The notes: generated by a model from the letters alone, not told the origin. A DNA stretch of 64,000 bases from Petrolisthes cinctipes (GCA_033782935.1 JAWQEG010000279.1:1822001-1886000), one strand, 5' to 3'. Counted from the stretch's first letter, positions 38,379 to 52,900 are shown. Numbers and translations are program-made.

Positions 38379-39448
38379 TTTTAGCATGTTTTTAGCCTAT
38401 ATTTTGAAAATATTCTAGCACTGTGTAGGCATGTACAGATTGCTTCTGGGACCCCATAATATTGAATTTTCGGGTGTTTTGAGCCTGAATTTGAGATATA
38501 AACGGGTACAGAAGATACATGCACATATTGACTTTGGGCATCTAAAATATCGATTTTCAGCATGTTTTGGGGCAGTATTTTGAAAATACTCTAACACTGA
38601 GTAGGCATGTACAGATTGCTTCTGGGACCCCAAAATATTGAATTTTCGGGTGTTTTGAGCCTGAATTTGAGATATAAACGGGTACAGAAGATACATGCAC
38701 ATATTGACTTTGGGCATCTAAAATATCGATTTTCAGCATATTTTTGGCCTGTATTTTGAAAATACTCTAACACGGAGTAGGCATGTACAGATCGCTTCTG
38801 GGACCCCAAAATATCGAATTTTCGGGTGTTTAGGGCCAGAATTTGAGATATAAACGGGTACAGAAGATGCATGCACATATCGACTTTTGGGCACCTAAAA
38901 GATCGATTTTCAGTATGTTTTTGGCCTGTATTTTGAAAATACTCTAACACGGAGTAGGCATGTACAGATACCTTCTGGGACCTCTAAATATCGAATTTTC
39001 GGGTGTTTTGGGACTGAATTTGAGATATCGATTTTTTGGCACCTAAAATGTCGATTTTTAGAATGTTTTTAGCCTATATTTTGAAAATATTCTAGCACTG
39101 TGTAGGCATGTACAGATTGCTTCTGGGACCCCAAAATATTGAATTTTCGGGTGTTTTGAGCCTGAATTTGAGATATAAACGGGTACAGAAGATACATGCA
39201 CATATTGACTTTGGGCATCTAAAATATCGATTTTCAGCATGTTTTGGGCCTGTATTTTGAAAATACTCTAACACTGAGTAGGCATGTACAGATTGCTTCT
39301 GGGACCCCAAAATATTGAATTTTTGGGTGTTTTGAGCCTGAATTTGAGATATAAACGAGTACTGAAGATGCATGCACATATCGACTTTTGTGCACCTAAA
39401 AGATCGATTTTCAGTATGGTTTGAGCATGTATTTTGAAAATACTATAA

Positions 39449-39478
39449 AACGGAGTAGGCATGTACAGGCATGGGACC
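39449..39478 (+). repeat. C1 variant with 5-bp replacement, occurrence 2
   Basis: Same GGCATGTACAGGCATGGGACC allele as at 33491, inside unit 39056-39551 (496 bp). The flanking C1 has its own changes (TATGGTTTGAGC, TACTATAAAACGG), so this copy has diverged since it separated from the other two. Confidence 0.9.
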
Positions 39479-40532
39479 CCTAAATATCGAATTTTCGGGT
39501 GTATTGGGACTGAATTTGAGATATCGACTTTTTGGCACCTAAAAGATCGATTTTTAGCATGTTTTTAGCCTATATTTTGAAAATATTCTAGCACTGTACA
39601 GATTGCTTCTGGGACCCCAAAATATTGAATTTTCAGGTGTTTTGAGCCTTAATTCGAGATATAAACGGGTACAGAAGATACATGCACATATTGACTTTGG
39701 GCACCAAAAATATCGATTTTCAGCATTTTTGGGACTGAATTTTGAAAATACTCTAACACGGAGTAGGCATGTACAGATTGCTTCTGGGACCCCAAAATAT
39801 TGAATTTTCGGGTGTTTTGAGCCTGAATTTGAGATATAAACGAGTACTGAAGATGCATGCACATATCGACTTTTGTGCACCTAAAAGATCGATTTTCAGT
39901 ATGTTGTGAGCATGTATTTTGAAAATACTCTAAAACGGAGTAGGCATGTACAGATCGCTTCTGGGACCCCTAAATATCGAATTTTCGGGTGTTTTGGGAC
40001 TGAATTTGAGATATCGACTTTTTGGCACCTAAAAGATCGATTTTTAGCATGTTTTTATCCTATATTTTGAAAATATACTAGCACTGTACAGATTGCTTGT
40101 GGGACCCCAAAATATTGAATTTTCAGGTGTTTTGAGCCTTAATTCGAGATATAAACGGGTACAGAAGATACATGAACATATTGACTTTGGGCACCAAAAA
40201 TATCGATTTTCAGCATGTTTTGGGCCTGAAATTTGAAAATACTCTAACACGGAGTAGGCATGTACAGATCGCTTCTGGGACCCCAAAATATCGAATTTTC
40301 GGGTGTTTAGGGCCAGAATTTGAGATATAAACGGGTACAGAAGATGCATGCACATATCGACTTTTGGGCACCTAAAAGATCGATTTTCAGTATGTTTTTG
40401 GCCTGTATTTTGAAAATACTCTAACACGGAGTAGGCATGTACAGATACCTTCTGGGACCTCTAAATATCGAATTTTCGGGTGTTTTGGGACTGAATTTGA
40501 GATATCGATTTTTTGGCACCTAAAATGTCGAT

Positions 40533-43500
40533 TTTTAGCATGTTTTTAGCCTATATTTTGAAAATATTCTAGCACTGTGTAGGCATGTACAGATTGCTTA
40601 TGGGACCCCAAAATATTGAATTTTCGGGTGTTTTGAGCCTGAATTTGAGATATAAACGGGTACAGAAGATACATGCACATATTGACTTTGGGCATCTAAA
40701 ATATCGATTTTCAGCATGTTTTGGGCCTGTATTTTGAAAATACTCTAACACTGAGTAGGCATGTACAGATTGCTTCTGGAACCCCAAAATATTGACTTTT
40801 CGGGTGTTTTGAGCCTGAATTTGAGATATAAACGGGTACTGAAGATGCATGCACATATCGACTTTTGTGCACCTAAAAGATCGATTTTCAGTATGTTTTG
40901 AGCATGTATTTTGAAAATACTCTAACACGGAGTAAGCATGTACAGATCGCTTCTGGGACCCCTAAATATAGAATTTTCGGGTGTTTTGGGACTGAATTTG
41001 AGATATCGACTTTTTGGCACCTAAAAGATCGATTTTTAGCATGTTTTTAGCCTATATTTTGAAAATATTCTAGCACTGAGTAGGCATGTACAGATTGCTT
41101 CTGGGACCCCAAAATATTGAATTTTCAGGTGTTTTGAGCCTGAATTTGAGATATAAACGGGTACAGAAGATACATGCACATATTGACTTTGGGCACCAAA
41201 AATATCGATTTTCAGCATGTTTTGGGCCTGAATTTTGAAAATACTCTAACACGGAGTAGGCATGTACAGATCGCTTCTGGGACCCCAAAATATCGAATTT
41301 TCGGGAGTTTTGGGCCAGAATTTGAGATATAAACGGGTACAGAAGATGCATGCACATATCGACTTTTGGGCACCTAAAAGATCGATTTTCAGTATGTTTT
41401 TGGCCTGTATTTTGAAAATACTCTAACACGGAGTAGGCATGTACAGATACCTTCTGGGACCTCTAAATATCGAATTTTCGGGTTTTTTGGGACTGAATTT
41501 GAGATATCGATTTTTTGGCACCTAAAATGTCGATTTTTAGCATGTTTTTAGCCTATATTTTGAAAATATTCTAGCACTGTGTAGGCATGTACAGATTGCT
41601 TCTGGGACCCCAAAATATTGAATTTTCAGGTGTTTTGAGCCTGAATTTGAGATATAAACGGGTACAGAAGATACATGCACATATTGACTTTGGGCATCTG
41701 AAATATCGATTTTCAGCATGTTTTTAGCCTATATTTTGAAAATATTCTAGCACTGAGTATTCATGTACAGATTGCTTCTGGGACCCCAAAATATTGAATT
41801 TTCTGGTGTTTTGAGCCTGAATTCGAGATATAAACGGGTACAGAAGATACATGCACATATTGACTTTGGGCACCAAAAATATCGATTTTCAGCATGTCTT
41901 GGGCCTGAATTTTGAAAATACTCTAACACTGAGTAGGCATGTACAGATTGCTTCTGGGACCCCAAAATATTGAATTTTCGGGTGTTTTGAGCCAGAATTT
42001 GAGATATAAACGGGTACTGAAGATGCATGCACATATCGACTTTTGTGCACCTAAAAGATCGATTTTCAGTATGTTTTGAGCATGTATTTTGAAAATACTC
42101 TAACACGGAGTAGGCATGTACAGATTGCTTCTGGGACCCCTAAATATCGAATTTTCGGGTGTTTTGGGACTGAATTTGAGATATCGACTTTTGTGCACCT
42201 AAAAGATCGATTTTCAGTATGTTTTTGGCCTGTATTTTGAAAATACTCTAACACGGAGTAGGCATGTACAGATACCTTCTGGGACTTCTAAATATCGAAT
42301 TTTCGGGTGTTTTGGGACTGAATTTGAGATATCGATTTTTTGGCACCTAAAATGTCGATTTTTGGCATGTTTTTATCCTATATTTTGAAAATATTCTAGC
42401 ACTGTTTAGGCATGTACAGATTGCTTCTGGGACCCCAAAATATTGAATTTTCGGGTGTTTTGAGCCTGAATTTGATATATAAACGGGTACAGAAGATACA
42501 TGCACATATTGACTTTGGGCATCTAAAATATCGATTTTCAGCATGTTTTGGGCCCGTATTTTGAAAATACTCTAACACTGGGTAGGCATGTACAGATCAC
42601 TTCTGGAACCCCTAAATATCGAATATTCGGGTGTTTTGGGACTGAATTTGAGATATCGACTTTTTGGCACCTAAAAGATCGATTTTTAGCATGTTTCTAG
42701 CATATATTTTGAAAATATTCTAGCACTGAGTAGGCATGTACAGATTGCTTCTGGGACCCCAAAATATTGAATTTTCGGGTCTTTTGAGCCTGAATTTGAG
42801 ATATAAACGGGTACAGAAGATACATGCACATATTGACTTTGGGCACCAAAAATATCGATTTTCAGCATGTTTTGGGCCTGAATTTTGAAAATACTCTAAC
42901 ACGGTGTAGGCATGTACAGATAGCTTCTGGGACCCCAAAATATCGAATTTTCGGGTGTTTAGGGCCAGAATTTGAGATATAAACGGGTACAGAAGATGCA
43001 TGCACATATCGACTTTTGGGCACCTAAAAGATCGATTTTCAGTATGTTTTTGGCCTGTATTTTGAAAATACTCTAACACGGAGTAGGCATGTACAGATAC
43101 CTTCTGGGACCTCTAAATATCGAATTTTCGGGTGTTTTGGGACTGAATTTGTGATATCGATTTTTTGGCACCTAAAATGTCGATTTTTAGCATGTTTTTA
43201 GCCTATATTTTGAAAATATTCTAGCACTGTGTAGGCATGTACAGATTGCTTCTGGGACCCCAAAATATTGAATTTTCGGGTGTTTTGAGCCTGAATTTGA
43301 GATATAAACGGGTACAGAAGATACATGCACATATTGACTTTGGGCATCTAAAATATCGATTTTCAGCATGTTTTGGGCCTGTATTTTGAAAATACTCTAA
43401 CACTGAGTAGGCATGTACAGATTGCTTCTGGGACCCCAAAATATTGAATTTTCGGGTGTTTTGAGCCTGAATTTGAGATATAAACGGGTACTGAAGATGC

Positions 43501-46500
43501 ATGCACATATCGACTTTTGTGCACCTAAAAGATCGATTTTCAGTATGTTTTGAGCATGTATTTTGAAAATACTCTAACACGGAGTAGGCATGTACAGATC
43601 GCTTCTGGGACCCCTAAATATCGAATTTTCGGGTGTTTTGGGACTGAATTTGAGATATCGACTTTTTGGCACCTTAAAGATCAATTTTTAGCATGTTTTT
43701 AGCCTATATTTTGAAAATATTCTAGCACTGAGTAGGCATGTACAGATTGCTTCTGGGACCCCAAAATATTGAATTTTCGGGTGTTTTGAGCCTGAATTTG
43801 AGATATAAACGGGTACAGAAGATACATGCACATATTGACTTTGGGAACCAAAAATATCGATTTTCAGCATGTTTTGGGCCTGAATTTTGAAAATACTCTA
43901 ACACTGAGTAGGCATGTACAGATTGCTTCTGGGACCCCAAAATATTGAATTTTCGGGTGTTTTGAGCCTGAATTTGAGATATAAACGGGTACTGAAGATG
44001 CATGCACATATCGACTTTTGTGCACCTAAAAGATCGATTTTCAGTATGTTTTGAGCATGTATTTTGAAAATACTCTAACACGGAGTAGGCATGTACAGAT
44101 CGCTTCTGGGACCCCTAAATATCGAATTTTCGGGTGTTTTGGGACTGAATTTGAGATATCGACTTTTTGGCACCTTAAAGATCAATTTTTAGCATGTTTT
44201 TAGCCTATATTTTGAAAATATTCTAGCACTGAGTAGGCATGTACAGATTGCTTCTGGGACCCCAAAATATTGAATTTTCGGGTGTTTTGAGCCTGAATTT
44301 GAGATATAAACGGGTACAGAAGATACATGCACATATTGACTTTGGGAACCAAAAATATCGATTTTCAGCATGTTTTGGGCCTGAATTTTGAAAATACTCT
44401 AACACGGAGTAGGCATGTACAGATCGCTTCTGGGACCCCAAAATATCGAATTTTCGGGTGTTTAGGGCCAGAATTTGAGATATAAACGGGTACAGAAGAT
44501 GCATGCACATATCGACTTTTGGGCACCTAAAAGATCGATTTTCAGTATGTTTTTGGCCTGTATTTTGAAAATACTCTAACACGGAGTAGGCATGTACAGA
44601 TACCTTCTGGGACCTCTAAATATCGAATTTTCGGGTATTTTGGGACTGAATTTGAGATATCGATTTTTTGGCACCTAAAATGTCGATTTTTAGCATGTTT
44701 TTAGCCTATATTTTGAAAATATTCTAGCACCGTGTAGGCATGTACAGATTGCTTCTGGGACCCCAAAATATTGAATTTTCGGGTGTTTTGAGCCTGAATT
44801 TGAGATATAAACGGGTACTGAAGATGCATGCAAATATCGACTTTTGTGCACCTAAAAGATCGATTTTCAGTATGTTTTGAGCATGTATTTTGAAAATACT
44901 CTAACACGGAGTAGGCATGTACAGATCGCTTCTGGGACCCCTAAATATCGAATTTTCGGGTGTTTTGGGACTGAATTTGAGATATCGACTTTTTGGCACC
45001 TAAAAGATCGATTTTTAGCATGTTTTTAGCCTATATTTTGAAAATATTCTAGCACTGAGTAGGCATGTACAGATTGCTTCTGGGACCCCAAAATATTGAA
45101 TTTTCGGGTGTTTTGAGCCTGAATTTGAGATATAAACGGGTACAGAAGATACATGCACATATTGACTTTAGGCACCAAAAATATCGATTTTCAGCATGTT
45201 TTGGGCCTGAATTTTGAAAATACTCTAACACGGAGTAGGCATGTACAGATCGCTTCTGGGACCCCAAAATATCGAATTTTTGGGTGTTTAGGGCCAGAAT
45301 TTGAGATATAAACGGGTACAGAAGATGCATGCACATATCGACTTTTGGGCACCTAAAAGATCGATTTTCAGTATGTTTTTGGCCTGTATTTTGAAAATAC
45401 TCTAACACGGAGTAGGCATGTACAGATACCTTCTGGGACCTCTAAATATCGAATTTTCGGGTGTTTTGGAACTGATTTTGATATATCGATTTTTTGGCAC
45501 CTAAAATGTCGATTTTTAGCATGTTTTTAGCCTATATTTTGAAAATATTCTAGCACTGTGTAGGCATGTTTAGATTGCTTCTGGGTCCCCGAAATATTGA
45601 ATTTTCAGATGTTTTGAGCTTGAATTTGAGATATAAACGGGTACAGAAGATACATGCACATATTGACTTTGGGCATCTAAAATATCGATTTTCAGCATGT
45701 TTTGGGCCTGTATTTTGAAAATACTCTAACACTGAGTAGGCATGTACAGATTGCTTCTGGGACCTCAAAATATTGAATTTTCGGGTGTTTTGAGCCTGAA
45801 TTTGAGATATAAACGGGTACTGAAGATGCATGCACATATTGACTTTTGTGCACCTAAAAGATCGATTTTCAGTATGTTTTGAGCATGTATTTTGAAAATA
45901 CTCTAACACGGAGTAGGCATGTACAGATCGCTTCTGGGACCCCTAAATATCGAATATTCGGGTGTTTTGGTACTGAATTTGAGATATCGACTTTTTGGCA
46001 AATAAAAGATCGATTTTTAGCATGTTTTTAGCCTATATTTTGAAAATATTCTAGCACTGAGTAGGCATGTACAGATTGCTTCTGGGACCCCAAAATATTG
46101 AATTTTCGGGTGTTTTGAGCCTGAATTTGAGATATAAACGGGTACAGAAGATACATGCACAAATTGACTTTGGGCACCAAAAATATCGATTTTCAGCATG
46201 TTTTGGGCCTGAATTTTGAAAATACTCTAACACGGAGTAGGCATGTACAGATCGCTTCTGGGACCCCAAAATATCGAATTTTCGGGTGTTTAGGGCCAGA
46301 ATTTGAGATATAAACGGGTACAGAAGATGCATGCACATATCGACTTTTGGGCACCTAAATGATCGATTTTCAGTATGTTTTGGGCCTGTATTTTGAAAAT
46401 ACTCTAACACGGAGTAGGCATGTACAGATACCTTCTGGGACCTCTAAATATCGAATTTTCGGGTGTTTTGGGACTGAATTTGAGATATCGATTTTTTGGA

Positions 46501-46515
46501 ACCTAAAATGTCGAT
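40533..46515 (+). repeat. Block of mostly full-length alpha/beta trimers
   Basis: Units 40533 (501 alpha), 41034 (501 beta), 41535 (825), 42360 (324, A plus B/C1 fusion), 42684 (501 beta), 43185 (501 alpha), 43686 (501, A'-B-C1), 44187 (501 beta), 44688 (325, A/B fusion plus C1), 45013 (501 beta), 45514 (501 alpha), 46015 (501 beta). No A monomer here has the 10-bp deletion, unlike the flanking parts. Unit 41535 is A, a B/A' hybrid (TCAGCATGTTTTTAGCC), B, C1 and C2. Confidence 0.87.
43686..44687 (+). repeat. Local 501-bp duplication with rare marks
   Basis: Two neighbouring units share the rare joint CACCTTAAAGATCAATTTTT (at 43671 and 44172) and an A' ending GGGAACCAAAAATATCGAT. The first continues as A'-B-C1, the second as A'-B'-C2. 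The pair is best read as a one-trimer duplication followed or accompanied by exchange inside the second monomer. Confidence 0.83.
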
Positions 46516-49500
46516 TTTTAGCATGTTTTTAGCCTATATTTTGAAAATATTCTAGCACTGTGTAGGCATGTACAGATTGCTTCTGGGACCCCAAAATATT
46601 GAATTTTCGGGTGTTTTGAGCCTGAATTTGAGATATAAACGGGTACAGAAGATACATGCACATATTGACTTTGGGCATCTAAAATATCGATTTTCAGCAT
46701 GTTTTGGGCCTGTATTTTGAAAATACTCTAACACTGAGTAGGCATGTACAGATTGCTTCTGGGACCCCAAAATATTGAATTTTCGGGTGTTTTGAGCCTG
46801 AATTTGAGATATAAACGGGTACTGAAGATGCATGCACATATCGACTTTTGTGCACCTAAAAGATCGATTTTCAGTATGTTTTTGGTCTGTATTTTGAAAA
46901 TACTCTAACACGGAGTAGGCATGTACAGATACCTTCTGGGACCTCTAAATATCGAATTTTCGGGTGTTTTGGGACTGAATTTAGATATCGATTTTTTGGC
47001 ACTTAAAATGTCGATTTTTAGCATGTTTTTAGCCAATATTTTGAAAATATTCTAGCACTGTGTAGGCATGTACAGATTGCTTCTGGGACCCCAAAATATT
47101 GAATTTTCGGGTGTTTTGAGCCTGAATTTGAGATATAAACGGGTACAGAAGATACATGCACATATTGACTTTGGGCATCTAAAATATCGATTTTCAGCAT
47201 GTTTTGGGCCTTTATTTTGAAAATACTCTAACACTGAGTAGGCATGTACAGATTGCTTCTGGGACCCCAAAATATTGAATTTTCGGGTGTTTTGAGCCTG
47301 AATTTGAGATATAAACGGGTACTGAAGATGCATGCACATATCGACTTTTGTGCACCTAAAAGATCGATTTTCAGTATGTTTTGAGCATGTATTTTGAAAA
47401 TACTCTAACACGGAGTAGGCATGTACAGATCGATTCTGGGACCCCTAAATATCGAATTTTCGGGTGTTTTTGGGACTGAATTTGAGATATCGACTTTTTG
47501 GCACCTAAAAGATCGATTTTTAGCATGTTTTTAGCCAATATTTTGAAAATATTCTAGCACTGTGTAGGCATGTACAGATTGCTTCTGGGACCCCAAAATA
47601 TTGAATTTTCGGGTGTTTTGAGCCTGAATTTGAGATATAAACGGGTACAGAAGATACATGCACATATTGACTTTGGGCATCTAAAATATCGATTTTCAGC
47701 ATGTTTTGGGTCTGTATTTTGAAAATACTCTAACACTGAGTAGGCATGTACAGATTGCTTCTGGGACCCCAAAATATTGAATTTTCGGGTGTTTTGAGCC
47801 TGAATTTGAGATATAAACGGGTACTGAAGATGCATGCACATATCGACTTTTGTGCACCTAAAAGATCGATTTTCAGGATGTTTTGAGCATGTATTTTGAA
47901 AATACTCTAACACGGAGTAGGCATGTACAGATCGCTTCTGGGACCCCTAAATATCGAATTTTCGGGTGTTTTGGGACTGAATTCGAGATATCGACTTTTT
48001 GGCACCTAAAAGATCGATTTTTAGCATGTTTTTAGCCTATATTTTGAAAATATTCTAGCACTGAGTAGGCATGTACAGATTGCTTCTGGGACCCCAAAAT
48101 ATTGAATTTTCGGGTATTTAGGGCCAGAATTTGAGATATAAACGGGTACAGAAGATGCATGCACATATCGACTTTTGTGCACCTAAAAGATCGATTTTCA
48201 GTATGTTTTTGGCCTGTATTTTGAAAATACTCTAACACGGAGTAGGCATGTACAGATACCTTCTGGGACCTCTAAATATCGAATTTTCGGGTGTTTTGGG
48301 ACTGAATTTGAGATATCGATTTTTTGGCACCTAAAATGTCGATTTTTAGCATGTTTTTAGACTATATTTTGAAAATATTCTAGCACTGTGTAGGCATGTT
48401 CAGATTGCTTCTGGGACCCCAAAATATTGAATTTTCGGGTGTTTTGAGCCTGAATTTGAGATATAAACGGGTACAGAAGATACATGCACATATTGACTTT
48501 GGGCACCTAAAAGATCGATTTACAGTATGTTTTTGGCCTGTATTTTGTAAATACTCTAACACGGAGTAGGCATGTACAGATACCTTCTGGGACCTCTAAA
48601 TATCGAATTTTCGGGTGTTTTGGGACTGAATTTGAGATATCGATTTTTTGGCACCTAAAATGTCGATTTTTAGCATGTTTTTAGCCTATATTTTGAAAAT
48701 ATTCTAGCACTGTGTAGGCATGTACAGATTGCTTCTGGGACCCCAAAATATTGAATTTTCGGGTGTTTTGAGCCTGAATTTGAGATATAAACGGGTACAG
48801 AAGATACATGCACATATTGACTTTGGGCATCTAAAATATCGATTTTCAGCATGTTTTGGGCCTGTATTTTGAAAATACTCTAACACTGAGTAGGCATGTA
48901 CAGATTGCTTCTGGGACCCCAAAATATTTTGAACCTGACTTTTTTCGGGTGAATTTGAGATATCGACTTTTTGGCACCTAAAAGATCGATTTTTAGCATG
49001 TTTTTAGCCTATATTTTGAAAATATTCTAGCACTGTACAGATTGCTTCTGGGACCCCAAAATATTGAATTTTCGGGTGTTTTGAGCCTGAATTCGAGATA
49101 TAAACGGGTACAGAAAATACATGCACATATTGACTTTGGGCACCAAAAATATCGATTTTCAGCATGTTTTGGGCCTGAATTTTGAAAATACTCTAAAACG
49201 GAGTAGGCATGTACAGATCGCTTCTGGGACCCCAAAATATCGAATTTTCGGGTGTTTTGAACCTGAATTTGAGATATAAAAGGGTACAGAAGATGCATGC
49301 ACATATCGACTTTTGTGCACCTAAAAGATCGATTTTCAGTATGTTTTGAGCATGTATTTTGAAAATACTCTAACACGGAGTAGGCATGTACAGATCGCTT
49401 CTTGGACCCCTAAATATCGAATTTTCAGGTGTTTGGGAATTGAATTTGAGATAACGACTTTTTGGCACCTAAAAGATCGATTTTTAGCATGTTTTTAGCC

Positions 49501-49972
49501 TATATTTTGAAAATATTCTAGCACTGTACAGATTGCTTTTGGGACCCCATAATATTGAATTTTCGGGTGTTTTGAGCCTGAATTCGAGATATAAACGGGT
49601 ACAGAAGATACATGCACATATTGACTTTGGGCACCAAATATATCGATTTTCAGCATGTTTTGGGCCTGAATTTTGAAAATACTCTAACACGGAGTAGGCA
49701 TGTACAGATCGCTTCTGGGACCCCAAAATATCGAATTTTCGGGTGTTTAGGGCCAGAATTTGAGATATAAACGGGTACAGAAGATGCATGCACATATCGC
49801 CTTTTGGGCACCTAAAAGATCGATTTTCAGTATGTTTTTGGCCTGTATTTTGAAAATACTCTAACACGGAGTAGGCATGTACAGATACCTTCTGGGACCT
49901 CTAAATATCGAATTTTCGGGTGTTTTGGGACTGAATTTGAGATATCGATTTTTTGGCACCTAAAATGTCGAT
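46516..49972 (+). repeat. Large block III, copy 1 (3457 bp)
   Basis: Units 46516 (500), 47016 (502), 47518 (501), 48019 (325), 48344 (324), 48668 (323), 48991 (491), 49482 (491). Marks are TTTTTGGTCTGTATTTTG, GACTGAATTTAGATATCG (a one-base loss), AGCCAATATTTTG, GATCGATTCTGGG, TCAGGATGTTTTGAGC, TTTTTAGACTATATTTTG, GATTTACAGTATG and TTTTGTAAATAC. The same ordered marks recur at 49973 and 54397. Confidence 0.92.
48668..48990 (+). repeat. Collapsed alpha unit with rearranged joint (323 bp)
   Basis: A normal A (176 bp) is followed by a 147-bp monomer that starts as B and reads AAAATATTTTGAACCTGA at 48921, then CTTTTTTCGGGTGAATTTG from 48940, then a C1 end. The first part matches the 15-bp-deleted B and the second the 11-bp-deleted C1, both found together in unit 57049-57523. 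A join between these two deleted monomers with a few odd bases explains it. Confidence 0.75.
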
Positions 49973-52900
49973 TTTTAGCATGTTTTTAGCCTATATTTTG
50001 AAAATATTCTAGCACTGTGTAGGCATGTACAGATTGCTTCTGGGACCCCAAAATATTGAATTTTCGGGTGTTTTGAGCCTGAATTTGAGATATAAACGGG
50101 TACAGAAGATACATGCACATATTGACTTTGGGCATCTAAAATATCGATTTTCAGCATGTTTTGGGCCTGTATTTTGAAAATACTCTAACACTGAGTAGGC
50201 ATGTACAGATTGCTTCTGGGACCCCAAAATATTGAATTTTCGGGTGTTTTGAGCCTGAATTTGAGATATAAACGGGTACTGAAGATGCATGCACATATCG
50301 ACTTTTGTGCACCTAAAAGATCGATTTTCAGTATGTTTTTGGTCTGTATTTTGAAAATACTCTAACACGGAGTAGGCATGTACAGATACCTTCTGGGACC
50401 TCTAAATATCGAATTTTCGGGTGTTTTGGGACTGAATTTAGATATCGATTTTTTGGCACTTAAAATGTCGATTTTTAGCATGTTTTTAGCCAATATTTTG
50501 AAAATATTCTAGCACTGTGTAGGCATGTACAGATTGCTTCTGGGACCCCAAAATATTGAATTTTCGGGTGTTTTGAGCCTGAATTTGAGATATAAACGGG
50601 TACAGAAGATACATGCACATATTGACTTTGGGCATCTAAAATATCGATTTTCAGCATGTTTTGGGCCTTTATTTTGAAAATACTCTAACACTGAGTAGGC
50701 ATGTACAGATTGCTTCTGGGACCCCAAAATATTGAATTTTCGGGTGTTTTGAGCCTGAATTTGAGATATAAACGGGTACTGAAGATGCATGCACATATCG
50801 ACTTTTGTGCACCTAAAAGATCGATTTTCAGTATGTTTTGAGCATGTATTTTGAAAATACTCTAACACGGAGTAGGCATGTACAGATCGATTCTGGGATC
50901 CCTAAATATCGAATTTTTGGGTGTTTTTGGGACTGAATTTGAGATATCGACTTTTTGGCACCTAAAAGATCGATTTTTAGCATGTTTTTAGCCAATATTT
51001 TGAAAATATTCTAGCACTGTGTAGGCATGTACAGATTGCTTCTGGGACCCCAAAATATTGAATTTTCGGGTGTTTTGAGCCTGAATTTGAGATATAAACG
51101 GGTACAGAAGATACATGCACATATTGACTTTGGGCATCTAAAATATCGATTTTCAGCATGTTTTGGGTCTGTATTTTGAAAATACTCTAACACTGAGTAG
51201 GCATGTACAGATTGCTTCTGGGACCCCAAAATATTGAATTTTCGGGTGTTTTGAGCCTGAATTTGAGATATAAACGGGTACTGAAGATGCATGCACATAT
51301 CGACTTTTGTGCACCTAAAAGATCGATTTTCAGGATGTTTTGAGCATGTATTTTGAAAATACTCTAACACGGAGTAGGCATGTACAGATCGCTTCTGGGA
51401 CCCCTAAATATCGAATTTTCGGGTGTTTTGGGACTGAATTCGAGATATCGACTTTTTGGCACCTAAAAGATCGATTTTTAGCATGTTTTTAGCCTATATT
51501 TTGAAAATATTCTAGCACTGAGTAGGCATGTACAGATTGCTTCTGGGACCCCAAAATATTGAATTTTCGGGTATTTAGGGCCAGAATTTGAGATATAAAC
51601 GGGTACAGAAGATGCATGCACATATCGACTTTTGTGCACCTAAAAGATCGATTTTCAGTATGTTTTTGGCCTGTATTTTGAAAATACTCTAACACGGAGT
51701 AGGCATGTACAGATACCTCCTGGGACCTCTAAATATCGAATTTTCGGGTGTTTTGGGACTGAATTTGAGATATCGATTTTTTGGCACCTAAAATGTCGAT
51801 TTTTAGCATGTTTTTAGACTATATTTTGAAAATATTCTAGCACTGTGTAGGCATGTACAGATTGCTTCTGGGACCCCAAAATATTGAATTTTCGGGTGTT
51901 TTGAGCCTGAATTTGAGATATAAACGGGTACAGAAGATACATGCACATATTGACTTTGGGCACCTAAAAGATCGATTTACAGTATGTTTTTGGCCTGTAT
52001 TTTGTAAATACTCTAACACGGAGTAGGCATGTACAGATACCTTCTGGGACCTCTAAATATCGAATTTTCGGGTGTTTTGGGACTGAATTTGAGATATCGA
52101 TTTTTTGGCACCTAAAATGTAGATTTTTAGCATGTTTTTAGCCTATATTTTGAAAATATTCTAGCACTGTGTAGGCATGTACAGATTGCTTCTGGGACCC
52201 CAAAATATTGAATTTTCGGGTGTTTTGAGCCTGAATTTGAGATATAAACGGGTACAGAAAATACATGCACATATTGACTTTGGGCATCTAAAATATCGAT
52301 TTTCAGCATGTTTTGGGCCTCTATTTTGAAAATACTCTAACACTGAGTAGGCATGTACAGATCGCTTCTGGGACCCCAAAATATCGAATTTTCGGGTGTT
52401 TTGAACCTGAATTTGAGATATAAACGGGTACTGAAGATGCATGCACATATCGACTTTTGTGCACCTAAAAGATCGATTTTCAGTATGTTTTGAGCATGTA
52501 TTTTGAAAATACTCTACAACGGAGTAGGCATGTACAGATCGCTTCTGGGACCCCTAAATATCGAATTTTCGGGTGAATTTGAGATATCGACTTTTTGGCA
52601 CCTAAAAGATCGATTTTTAGCATGTTTTTAGCCTATATTTTGAAAATATTCTAGCACTGTACAGATTGCTTCTGGGACCCCAAAATATTGAATTTTCGGG
52701 TGTTTTGAGCCTGAATTCGAGATATAAACGGGTACAGAAAATACATGCACATATTGACTTTGGGCACCAAAAATATCGATTTTCAGCATGTTTTGGGCCT
52801 GAATTTTGAAAATACTCTAAAACGGAGTAGGCATGTACAGATCGCTTCTGGGACCCCAAAATATCGAATTTTCGGGTGTTTTGAACCTGAATTTGAGATA

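Larger units (their letters stand above)
36385..40532 (+). repeat. Beta units, A-B-C2 chimeras and an extended unit
   Basis: Units 36385 (491; third monomer begins C2 and ends C1), 36876 (501 beta), 37377 (501), 37878 (501), 38379 (677), 39056 (496, GGCATGGGACC variant), 39552 (490) and 40042 (491 short beta). Unit 38379 has A, a B/A hybrid of 176 bp that again ends GGGCATCTAAAATATCGAT, then B' and C2. Unit 39552 has a distorted second monomer start (TCAGCATTTTTGGGACTG). Confidence 0.85.
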
